A stretch of DNA of 64,000 nt from the NCBI GenBank assembly GCA_001898485.1, contig MKTY01000010.1:62001-126000 (forward strand). The letters run 5' to 3'. Shown here piece after piece: positions 39,164-46,654 of the stretch (positions are counted from its first letter, which is position 1; the number at the start of each line of letters is the position of its first letter). A program made the translations under genes and the position numbers. The notes beneath the pieces were generated by a model. It saw nothing but the letters and a program-made list of their open reading frames with translations. It had not been told where the DNA came from and made no database searches. This DNA comes from Sphingobacteriales bacterium 46-32. Its GTDB lineage: Bacteria; Bacteroidota; Bacteroidia; Chitinophagales; Chitinophagaceae.

Positions 39164-39193
39164 CCGGTTGACGGATTCTAACCCGGGGCTGAC
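39164..39193. promoter_or_regulatory. Candidate LytTR direct-repeat site
   Basis: Two related 9-mers, CCGGTTGAC (39164-39172) and GGGGCTGAC (39185-39193), repeat at 21-base spacing, about two helical turns, in the 222-base gap between the kinase and the divergent receptor gene. LytTR proteins bind such phased direct repeats. An overlapping inverted pair GGATTCT/AGAATCC is also present. Confidence 0.4.
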
Positions 39194-39327
39194 AGAATCC
39201 GGTTTATACATGACTAACTCATCCGTCAGCCTGTCGAAGCGATCTATCAGGCCGTGGCCAAGATACGACACAATTAGTTGAGCACCTGTGGCTATCGGCC
39301 AATATTTGTGGCTGAAACAAACCGACA

Positions 39328-41745
39328 ATGAAAAAGATTCTTCTCAGCCTTCTTCTTACAGGTATGATAAATGGGTTAATGGCTCAGCTTTCTGTTGAAG
39401 GCAAACTTGTAGATCAGCATCAACGGCCGGCTGCCGGCATCGCAGTTGCACTTTTATCAACGAGCGACAGCATACAACGACAGGTAGTCAGTGACTCACT
39501 TGGTTGCTTCCGGTTTTCGCGCTTGAATCCCGGACAGTTTATGATATCTATCCGTTCGCTGGCCTGGAAGCCTTATGAAACCGGTTTCTTTACTATCGAT
39601 AACACGCTTAAGGAATATAAAATTCCCGTTATCGTACTGGAACCTGTTGCGGCAAAAGAATTGTCAGGCGTTGTAATACAATCCCGCAAATCTTTGCTCG
39701 AATTCAGTCCCGACAAAACCACGGTCAATGTAGAAGCCATGCCGGGCAGTGCGGCCAGCAATGTGATGGATATTTTAAGCCGTACGCCCGGCGTGCAGGT
39801 CGATAACCAGGGACAAATCAATCTCAATGGCCAGACCGGCGTACAACTGTTGATTGATGGAAAACCAACTTACCTGTCCGCTCAGGATCTGGCGACTTAC
39901 CTGCGTTCAATGCCGGCTGCTTCGCTGGAGAAGATTGAATTGATCGAAAATCCATCGGCCCGTTACGATGCAGCCGGAAATGCCATCATCAATCTGCGTC
40001 TGAAAAAGAGTAGGGTGGCCGGATTTAACGGAGGCTTTTCTGCCGGCTATTCGCAGGGGCGCTATGACCGTCATTTTTATTCGCTGAATCTGAATTATCA
40101 GTACGATCGTTTGCGCAGCTATATGAACATTGGGGTGGGAGTGGATAAAAATTATTCAACAGATATTTTCCGTCGCCGTTTTTTTACAACGGCCAGTGAA
40201 CTGTTGTCTGTAGTAAATCTTACTAACTGGCAGCAGAATACAGGTAAAGGAATAAATCTGAATACAGGATTGGACTATCAGCTAACGGATCGTACGCTTC
40301 TGGGACTAACAGCGAGTTTCAATACTGGTAAAAGAAACGGACTGTTTACGTATGAAAGCCAAACACAGGATGCGCAAGAACAACAGACAGAACTCGGATA
40401 TGGAGATACACGGAATAAGGATACACGCAGCAATACCGGACTGGGAGTTAATTTTCTCCACAACTTCGCGCGAAAAGGCCGCGAGCTCACTGCCGATTTC
40501 AATTACCTGCGCTATGACATGGATGGCAGTCAGCAGCAGTCGCGCTATCTGCAGTTGACAAACGCTGAACCGGAAAAGGAACCCGGCTGGTTGTACCAGA
40601 CGCCTGCAGGTATCAGTATCTATTCCGCGAAAGCCGATTACGTTGAACCTCTTTCTGCTAAAGGCCGTGTGGAAGCGGGCTGGAAGTCCAGTTTTGTCCG
40701 CAATGAAAATAACACCCGCGTATTGATTGGTGATAATAATCCGGTATACCAGCCTGGCTTGTCGAATCATTTTATTTACGAAGAATTTATTCATGCAGCT
40801 TATATAAATGCGCAGCAGCAATGGAAAAGAATAGGTTTAATGGCCGGCTTGCGTATGGAATATACACATAGCAAAGGCCGGCAGGCGCAAGGTGCTGGCA
40901 CCGATTTTAGCCGTGGCTATGCCGACTGGTTTCCCAATTTTTCCATCAGCTACAAACTGGATACTATACGTGTGCGGGTGCTAACCCTGTTGTATCTCAG
41001 ACGTATCAACCGCCCCAATTACCAGCAACTGAATCCTTTTCTTTTTTACCGGGATAATTACTCTTATACAGGTGGCAACCCACTCCTCAATCCGCAATTT
41101 CAAAACCGTATCGAGCTCAAGTATCAGCATGGGCAGCAATTGTGGGCAGGTCTTAGTTACAACCCATTTACCGGTGTAATAGTGCCGGTAACACAAGTGG
41201 TGCAGGATACACTGATTACACGTCCCGGCAATTTTCGTTTTGGGAAAATGCTGTTGCTCAACATCGGGTATAATACCCGGGTTGCACCCTGGTGGTCGCT
41301 TAATACAACACTTCGCCTGTCGCGTATCGGCCTGCGCGGTACGATCGATGGTCAGCGGCTACAGCCTAATACCAATGTACTGCGCTGGGAGTTTAATAAT
41401 TACTTTACGCTTTCAACGTCTGTTACGGCAGAATTGGGCAGCTATTTAGCCAGTGCTGATATGAATGGACAAAATGCAACTTCAGCCATGTTTCGCATGT
41501 ATGCCGGTGTGCAAAAGAAAATAGGAGAAAAGCTGAATGTGCGGTTGTCTGCAGAAGATATTTTCGGATCATGGGTCTATCACAACAGATCAATCGGATT
41601 GAAACAGGCCGACTATATTCAAACGAGCCAGTCGGATACGCAACGGTTTGGCCTGTCGCTGTCCTGGCGCTTTGGAAAGAAACCGCAGCAGCAAAAAAGG
41701 GAACGTGAAGCAGCTGCAGAGGAAGAAAAAGCCAGAACGAATTGA
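39328..41745 (+). CDS. TonB-dependent outer-membrane receptor (OMP_b-brl_3 type)
   Basis: 805 residues. Signal peptide MKKILLSLLLTGMINGLMAQ, regulatory domain (VEGKLVDQHQRPAAGIAVALL), plug segment (VMDILSRTPGVQVDNQGQINLNG, VQLLIDGKPTYLSAQDLATYL, IELIENPSARYDAAGNAIINL) and a barrel with the family blocks INRPNYQQLNPFLFYRDNYSYTGGN and LLNPQFQN. The C-terminus carries an unusual charged tail (KKPQQQKREREAAAEEEKARTN) beyond the last strand. Divergent from the LytS/LytR pair, which may control it. Cargo unknown; the receptor at 3022-5427 is of the same family but in a different context. Confidence 0.88.
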   Translation: MKKILLSLLLTGMINGLMAQLSVEGKLVDQHQRPAAGIAVALLSTSDSIQRQVVSDSLGCFRFSRLNPGQFMISIRSLAWKPYETGFFTIDNTLKEYKIPVIVLEPVAAKELSGVVIQSRKSLLEFSPDKTTVNVEAMPGSAASNVMDILSRTPGVQVDNQGQINLNGQTGVQLLIDGKPTYLSAQDLATYLRSMPAASLEKIELIENPSARYDAAGNAIINLRLKKSRVAGFNGGFSAGYSQGRYDRHFYSLNLNYQYDRLRSYMNIGVGVDKNYSTDIFRRRFFTTASELLSVVNLTNWQQNTGKGINLNTGLDYQLTDRTLLGLTASFNTGKRNGLFTYESQTQDAQEQQTELGYGDTRNKDTRSNTGLGVNFLHNFARKGRELTADFNYLRYDMDGSQQQSRYLQLTNAEPEKEPGWLYQTPAGISIYSAKADYVEPLSAKGRVEAGWKSSFVRNENNTRVLIGDNNPVYQPGLSNHFIYEEFIHAAYINAQQQWKRIGLMAGLRMEYTHSKGRQAQGAGTDFSRGYADWFPNFSISYKLDTIRVRVLTLLYLRRINRPNYQQLNPFLFYRDNYSYTGGNPLLNPQFQNRIELKYQHGQQLWAGLSYNPFTGVIVPVTQVVQDTLITRPGNFRFGKMLLLNIGYNTRVAPWWSLNTTLRLSRIGLRGTIDGQRLQPNTNVLRWEFNNYFTLSTSVTAELGSYLASADMNGQNATSAMFRMYAGVQKKIGEKLNVRLSAEDIFGSWVYHNRSIGLKQADYIQTSQSDTQRFGLSLSWRFGKKPQQQKREREAAAEEEKARTN

Positions 41746-41900
41746 GAAAAAGTATAAAAGTATAAATGTATAAAAGTATAAAGGGTTTAAGGTGTTTAAA
41801 GTGTTTAAAGGGGAATCCGGGGCCTTCTGCCTTAAGCTTAATGGTAGAAGGACCCTATTCCTTTCACCCTCCGCCTTTCACCTCTATTTCCGGGTTCGGA
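41746..41900. repeat. Low-complexity intergenic repeats
   Basis: Repeats of AAAGTATAA and GTTTAAAG units between convergent genes (receptor at 39328-41745 and kptA). Similar purine/AT runs occur at 11945-12060 and 37237-37340. Also contains a CTTTCACC-rich pyrimidine run at the right end. No terminator-like hairpin stands out. Confidence 0.5.
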
Positions 41901-42470
41901 TTAAGACGAAGTACCTGCAATGTCGGGTAAGGTAATAAATTCAACCGGCACGGCATCGGTCAGCCATACTTTGTTGGCAGAAAGATAAAAGAGATGGCCC
42001 TGGGCATGAAGCTTTCCGGCATCAATTTTAAGGATCACCACTTTTCCATGCCGCATGCCTACTTCGCGGGCTGTTTCTGGTTTGTCGCTCAGGTGTACAT
42101 GCTGGCGCGATTGACGTTGCAGTCCGTGTTCACGGATCGCAGGCAAATGATCGATGGCAGTACCATGATAGAGTATGGCCGGCGGCTCTGCAGGGCTTAG
42201 TTGCAGGTCAATATCAATGCTGTGCCCCTGATTGGCCCTGATCATTGTCTGGTCTTCGCTGAACGAAAAACGTTGTTTGTCGTTGCCGGCAACTACCTGT
42301 TGCAGCAGCTCCCGGTCAAGGGTCAGCCCTTTTTCATTGATCCCTTTGATAAGTTCATCTACAGAGGCCCAGCCCTGTTTATCGAGGCTGATGCCGATTA
42401 CCTCCGGCCGGTGGCGAAGTGCCAGGCTCATGAGTTTGCTGATATGTTTGATATGTTTTGTGTTATCCAT
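41901..42470 (-). CDS. kptA: RNA 2'-phosphotransferase (Tpt1/KptA)
   Basis: 189 residues, normal KptA length. The enzyme removes an internal RNA 2'-phosphate using NAD+, releasing nicotinamide and ADP-ribose 1'',2''-cyclic phosphate. Landmarks: LMSLALRHRPEVIGISLDKQGW (Arg19-His20 catalytic), LYHGT (His102), the Arg in LQRQSRQHVHLS, and the closing strand LFYLSANKVWLTDAVP. It is the last gene of the NAD operon, 20 bases after the NAMPT gene. Bacteria rarely make tRNAs with a 2'-phosphate, so its natural substrate is uncertain; here its nicotinamide product is the substrate of the upstream gene. Confidence 0.93.
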   Translation of the reverse strand: MDNTKHIKHISKLMSLALRHRPEVIGISLDKQGWASVDELIKGINEKGLTLDRELLQQVVAGNDKQRFSFSEDQTMIRANQGHSIDIDLQLSPAEPPAILYHGTAIDHLPAIREHGLQRQSRQHVHLSDKPETAREVGMRHGKVVILKIDAGKLHAQGHLFYLSANKVWLTDAVPVEFITLPDIAGTSS

Positions 42471-42490
42471 TTTTTTTTAGTTATTGTTGT

Positions 42491-43933
42491 TTAGACCATC
42501 TGATTGTGGTGTACAGTTTGCATTGCTCTTGCCCTGATTTCTTCGAAGCTGCTTTCGTTGATCAGTTGCCCGTTTTCAAAAACTGTTTTTAGCTGATCTT
42601 TTAATGCAGGTTCGTCCTGTTCACCTACTGTTTTATACATTCCTTCCTGCCTGATCAGTTTTAACCGTCCTGCCTTACTCTGTTTGAAGGAAGGCTGATA
42701 CAATCCACTGCCATCCAGCTCCATAGGGTATTTGCGGATATCAACGGCCTTTCCGTTTATTTCTGCATAGGAACATTTGAGGGCAAATTTTTGTGTATCG
42801 CGATCCACTTTCTGCAATAAGGCCCCGCCCATGCCCAGTAACAGATTTTCTGCGCTTATGCCATTCAGCGTAAGAGCTCCGTATATGGCGCGGATGGAAT
42901 CAATATTTACCCCATCTCCCTGCAATACCCGCACCTGTGGCGGCAACACGCGGTAACCTTTGTCATTGATGGTATAACCAAAACGATCCATCAGTATTTC
43001 AAATACCCTGAGCAGCGTGATCACGGGATCACCGCTATCGGGTCTTATCACCAATGTGCCGTCTCTATCGAGTATCTGCTGCCGGAGCGCACCACCCCAG
43101 TAGTCGCGGCAGGCACGCAGGATATTGTAGGAGTCGCTTACACAGGCTACAATACCTGTAGGTACTGTATTCAATATATGACGGAAAACTTCCAGTTCAC
43201 CTTCTTCGCCGAGCAATGTACAAATAGAATGTTCGGTGGCAGGAACAGACCGGCCATAAATGGCGTTGCTGTTGTAGTAATGCCTGATCATCTGATTGGC
43301 AGGAATGGTATCGCTGCCACTGAAATGGATCAGGTGGGCGGCACCGCCGATGGCGGCTGTCTCCGCTGAACTCGCTCCGCGGAAGCCGAAATCATTCAAT
43401 ACATAGTCAATACCTGCTTCGGCTCCTGTACTGGCTGTCTGCTGAAAGTAATCGCTGACCACATCACGTACATGACCCGATACGGTAGCTACCGTAGTAG
43501 GATACCAGACCTGCATGAGGATTGTTTCCAGGAAATTGCTGATCCAGGCACAAGCAGGATCGGTATTTTCGATGGTCATCAGAACCTGGTGAGTATCGAC
43601 ACGGGAGCCTTCCGCAACGGCGCGGATGCGAACAGGCAGTCGGCCATTATGTTTACTGATCAGGTATTCAAACCGGCTGCGGTCATAAATGTCTGTGCGG
43701 CCAAAAACAGCAGGCAGTACTTCATCTGCCTCATCCAGTTTTTGCCTGGTAATGACCTGGCCGGCCAGCCATTTTTTCAGGATATACTGCAATCCGAAAA
43801 AAACGGTAGCATCAAATTCACCACCACGGCTTTCGAGGTATGAATAAATACGTGTGGTGCCGGGATAATAGAGCTTATGGTGTGAGTACTTATAGGCATC
43901 TGCCATCAGTACAAGATTATGATCGTTGTTCAT
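42491..43933 (-). CDS. nampt: Nicotinamide phosphoribosyltransferase (NAMPT)
   Basis: 480 residues from the ATG at 43933 (MNNDHNLVLMADAYKYSH); a longer frame adds 11 residues of the overlapping gene. Converts nicotinamide and PRPP to NMN. Family landmarks: YPGTTRIYSYLESRGG, the NDFGFRGASS loop with Arg185, HLIHFSGSDTIPA, catalytic His235 in SVPATEHS, and phosphate-binding RPDSGDP. Its first codons overlap the end of the upstream NMN adenylyltransferase gene by 17 bases, so both are tightly coupled. This gives the cell a two-step nicotinamide salvage route to NAD. Confidence 0.95.
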   Translation of the reverse strand: MNNDHNLVLMADAYKYSHHKLYYPGTTRIYSYLESRGGEFDATVFFGLQYILKKWLAGQVITRQKLDEADEVLPAVFGRTDIYDRSRFEYLISKHNGRLPVRIRAVAEGSRVDTHQVLMTIENTDPACAWISNFLETILMQVWYPTTVATVSGHVRDVVSDYFQQTASTGAEAGIDYVLNDFGFRGASSAETAAIGGAAHLIHFSGSDTIPANQMIRHYYNSNAIYGRSVPATEHSICTLLGEEGELEVFRHILNTVPTGIVACVSDSYNILRACRDYWGGALRQQILDRDGTLVIRPDSGDPVITLLRVFEILMDRFGYTINDKGYRVLPPQVRVLQGDGVNIDSIRAIYGALTLNGISAENLLLGMGGALLQKVDRDTQKFALKCSYAEINGKAVDIRKYPMELDGSGLYQPSFKQSKAGRLKLIRQEGMYKTVGEQDEPALKDQLKTVFENGQLINESSFEEIRARAMQTVHHNQMV

Positions 43934-44861
43934 CTTTTTCTTTTTTATTAGGGTCAATAAAAACATCCTGCTGCATACGCGATAATAATAATTCGATCAG
44001 TGGCACATGCTCGGCATTTATCTCGCCAGTATGCATCATGGCCGGTAATGCGGGCAAAGGAAACCAGGCAACAGCCTCCAGGTCATCCTGGGCTTTGGCT
44101 TCACCACTTTGCAGGTGCGTATAAAATAACAAAGTGGTGATCTTATCTGCTTCCTGCCGGTAACGCCAGTCGTCGATACGGCGTGAGCCGGCGTAATACA
44201 TGGGACCAGTCTGTAATTCACCGCATTCTTCCTGCAATTCGCGCCGGGCCGCATCTTCATAACAAAGATCAGCGGTATCGGCAAATCCACCAGGCAGGCG
44301 CCATTGCGGGCGTTGTGGTTTGCGACCCAGCAGCAACTGGCTGCCGTCTTTGCTGAATACAGCAATATCCACTGTGGGAAATACAGCTGCATAACGATGC
44401 TGGCAGGCATAGTTGATGCCCATCCGGAACTCTTCAGAGTCGGCAATCTGCGAAGCAGCTGTCTCGCGCACAATTGTTGCGGAATGGCCAGACACTGCCG
44501 TTAATTCTTTTACAGGTAAGGAACCGGAATAGACACTTATAAAACTGTCTCGGCTGCCATACAACAGAAATTGCTCACCAGGCAGGGCACTCAGCAGCAA
44601 CTGATCCAGGTTGCGGCTCCACTGCCCATCATCCGGATGATCGGGGAGGGGAAAAATGGTCAGCGTAGAATCCCAGGCACGCAACATTCGTTCACGGGTA
44701 AAATAATCAAACGGATTGCGCCGTGTGCATCGAAGCGGAGACACACCCAGTACAATGACCAGACGGCTGGCTTCCTGACTTACCTGTTTCAGTAATTGCA
44801 GATGCCCTTCATGCAGATACGGTGTCTGAAAACGGGCTACGATGACGGCGATTGGTTTCAT
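43917..44861 (-). CDS. Bifunctional NMN adenylyltransferase / Nudix hydrolase (NadM-Nudix)
   Basis: 314 residues, two domains. Residues 1-170 are a NadM-type nucleotidyltransferase: VARFQTPYLHEGH has the HxGH-like ATP motif (His17, His20) and SPLRCTRRNPFDYFTRERML the second signature. Residues about 175-300 are a Nudix domain (WRLPGGF, RRELQEECGE); the first acidic position is Asp and spacing differs by one residue from the standard box. The first half makes NAD from NMN and ATP; the second typically hydrolyses ADP-ribose or related dinucleotides. First gene of the operon with NAMPT and KptA, with two inverted repeats directly upstream. Confidence 0.93.
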   Translation of the reverse strand: MKPIAVIVARFQTPYLHEGHLQLLKQVSQEASRLVIVLGVSPLRCTRRNPFDYFTRERMLRAWDSTLTIFPLPDHPDDGQWSRNLDQLLLSALPGEQFLLYGSRDSFISVYSGSLPVKELTAVSGHSATIVRETAASQIADSEEFRMGINYACQHRYAAVFPTVDIAVFSKDGSQLLLGRKPQRPQWRLPGGFADTADLCYEDAARRELQEECGELQTGPMYYAGSRRIDDWRYRQEADKITTLLFYTHLQSGEAKAQDDLEAVAWFPLPALPAMMHTGEINAEHVPLIELLLSRMQQDVFIDPNKKEKDEQRS

Positions 44862-44882
44862 TTTGCGTAATTATTACACAAA
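44862..44882. promoter_or_regulatory. Candidate NrtR operator 1
   Basis: Inverted repeat with outer arms TTTGCGTAAT and ATTACACAAA around a single T-A centre, one mismatch pair, beginning one base before the NadM-Nudix start codon. It shares the half-site TTTGCGTA with the repeat at 44914-44935. An NrtR-type regulator is encoded nearby at 45886-46578. Confidence 0.5.
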
Positions 44883-44913
44883 TTTAATGACCGAAAATGT
44901 ATTGTCCAAATAT

Positions 44914-44935
44914 TTTGCGTAAAAAATACGCTAAA
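44914..44935. promoter_or_regulatory. Candidate NrtR operator 2
   Basis: Perfect core GCGTA-AAAAA-TACGC flanked by TTT on the left and TAAA on the right, in the 123-base gap between the divergent NadM-Nudix operon and the DUF1963 gene. Spacing to site 1 is 52 bases, about five helical turns, so cooperative binding is possible. Confidence 0.5.
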
Positions 44936-44984
44936 TAAAACCCGGTCGAATCCGGCTGAATGATCCTATATTGGCCTGAAAAAG

Positions 44985-45884
44985 ATGGGACTCTTTGATT
45001 TTCTGAAGCGTAAACCAACTCCGCAAGCTCCGGCATCACAAAAGCCGGCAAGCAGGGGGCATGTGCCGGATATGACGCCGGTTGAGCTGGAACCGGGTCT
45101 TACCGTGCCAGCCGTATTGCTGGATATATTCCGAACAGCCAAAGAAATGCAATTGCCCTATATAAAAATAACTGCGCAGCCGCAGGGTGACATTTCATTG
45201 CACCAAAGCAGTTTTGGTAATTATCCCTGTATCCCTGGCGGATTCGCATATCCCACCGACAGTGAAGGAAAGTTGATGTATCCGCTGGCACAGCTTAACT
45301 GCAGGGATTTACCGGCATTGCCCGGGTACCCACCCAGTGGTTACTTACAATTTTACATTTCAACCAACGATACATACGGAATCAATTTTGATAACCTGCG
45401 GGAGCAAAAAGATTTCAGGGTCCATTATTTTACAGAAGAAGAAGTGAAGGAATATCAGACAGATTTCTCCTTCCTTGATCAAGTCATCGCCGTTGGAGAA
45501 TCGCCGGTAGATGGGCCTCATGCGCTTAGCTTTGAATCAGGAACTGATCACGGAAACATGATCGATTACCGCTTCAGTAAACGTATTCGTCCGATGCTTG
45601 ACCGGCTGGCTGGTGAATATCCGGAGTATGAAGATGAGTTGAATGAATATGTGTATGATACGCTCAGCGGTAATGGACATAAAGCAGGAGGGTATGCCTG
45701 TTTTACCCAGGATGATCCGCGATCAGATGAGCCGGAGCTGGAAGATTATATCCTGCTGCTCCAGGTTGATTCCGATGATCATATTATGTGGGGAGATGTG
45801 GGTGTAGCCAATTTCTTTATCCATCCGGATGATCTGGCACGTCTTGACTTCAGCAGGGTGATGTACACCTGGGATTGCAGCTAA
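44985..45884 (+). CDS. DUF1963 (YwqG-like) protein
   Basis: 299 residues. A short amphipathic start (MGLFDFLKRKPTPQ) is followed by the YwqG-like domain: KITAQPQGDISLHQSSFGNYPCIPGGFAYPTD, LAQLNCRDLPALPGYPPSGYLQFYIS and the closing LLLQVDSDDHIMWGDVGVANFFIHPDDLARLDF. The biochemical role of the family is not established. It is divergent from the NAD operon, sharing its putative operators, and converges with the NrtR gene, whose stop is one base beyond its own. Confidence 0.85.
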   Translation: MGLFDFLKRKPTPQAPASQKPASRGHVPDMTPVELEPGLTVPAVLLDIFRTAKEMQLPYIKITAQPQGDISLHQSSFGNYPCIPGGFAYPTDSEGKLMYPLAQLNCRDLPALPGYPPSGYLQFYISTNDTYGINFDNLREQKDFRVHYFTEEEVKEYQTDFSFLDQVIAVGESPVDGPHALSFESGTDHGNMIDYRFSKRIRPMLDRLAGEYPEYEDELNEYVYDTLSGNGHKAGGYACFTQDDPRSDEPELEDYILLLQVDSDDHIMWGDVGVANFFIHPDDLARLDFSRVMYTWDCS

Positions 45885-45885
45885 G

Positions 45886-46578
45886 TTATATTTCAAAGTG
45901 TATGCCTTCCTTCAGTAATTGCTGATAACGCTGCCGGTTGAACTGGTACATCTTGCTGGGCCTTCCCTTGCCATCGGTTTTGGCCAGTTCGTTCGTTTCA
46001 TCGAGGATGCCCAGGGCCATTATTTTCTTGGCAAAATTGCGCCGGTCAATGGGCCGGTCCAGTAATACGGTATAGAGCTTTTCGAGGTCAGAAAAGGGAA
46101 ATTTTTTATCGAGCAGTTCAAATCCGATGGGTTGATAACGGATCTTGGTGCGTACCCGTTCAATAGCAACCCGTACGATCTCTTTGTGATCAAAAGCGAG
46201 GCGCGGAAGCTGACCGATCGGAAACCATTGCGCATTCTCTGCATCGGTAGTGGCTTTCAGCTCCTGGTATCTGGCCGATTTTACCAGGGCAAAATAAGCC
46301 ACGGCAATAATCCGTTGACGGGGATCACGTTCCGGCTCACCAAATGTGTACAGCTGCTCGAGGTAGTTGACAGTTGCGCCGGTTTCTTCTTTTAATTCCC
46401 GTTTCACGGCTTCTTCGAGCGATTCATGTTCCAGTACAAAACCTCCGGGCAATGCCCAACTGCTTTTATAAGGTTCATATCTCCGCTGAATGAGCAATAC
46501 AGATACACCATCAGTTTTGGAGTATCCAAACACAATGGCATCAACAGCTACTTTTATGGCACCGGGTGTGGCAGACAT
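45886..46578 (-). CDS. nrtR: NrtR-type Nudix-winged helix regulator
   Basis: 230 residues from the ATG at 46578 (MSATPGAIKVAV). N-terminal Nudix domain (1-145) with an intact Nudix box: Gly46, Glu52, Arg60-Glu61-Leu62, Glu64-Glu65, Gly67. C-terminal winged-helix domain (about 150-225, FPFSDLEKLYTVLLDRPIDRRNFAKKIM, GRPSKMYQFN). NrtR repressors bind ADP-ribose and control NAD biosynthesis genes. Many have lost the catalytic Nudix residues, but this one has them all, so it could also hydrolyse a ligand. It sits two genes from the NAD salvage operon, which is its likely target. Confidence 0.85.
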   Translation of the reverse strand: MSATPGAIKVAVDAIVFGYSKTDGVSVLLIQRRYEPYKSSWALPGGFVLEHESLEEAVKRELKEETGATVNYLEQLYTFGEPERDPRQRIIAVAYFALVKSARYQELKATTDAENAQWFPIGQLPRLAFDHKEIVRVAIERVRTKIRYQPIGFELLDKKFPFSDLEKLYTVLLDRPIDRRNFAKKIMALGILDETNELAKTDGKGRPSKMYQFNRQRYQQLLKEGIHFEI

Positions 46579-46654
46579 AAGCGCAAGATAATTCAACTCA
46601 ATAACCGAAGGTAAAAAAGGCAAAGCAATTATCTTTAGCCAATAATCTGCTACT

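Noticed and set aside
39116-39328. Short minus-strand open frame between kinase and receptor
   Set aside because: It covers the shared promoter region of divergent genes and has no sensible composition.
41901-44861. Phage-type NAD reconstitution (NARP2-like) island
   Set aside because: The gene content (NAMPT plus an adenylyltransferase) recalls it, but composition matches the chromosome, a regulator is present and no phage genes are near, so ordinary salvage is more likely.
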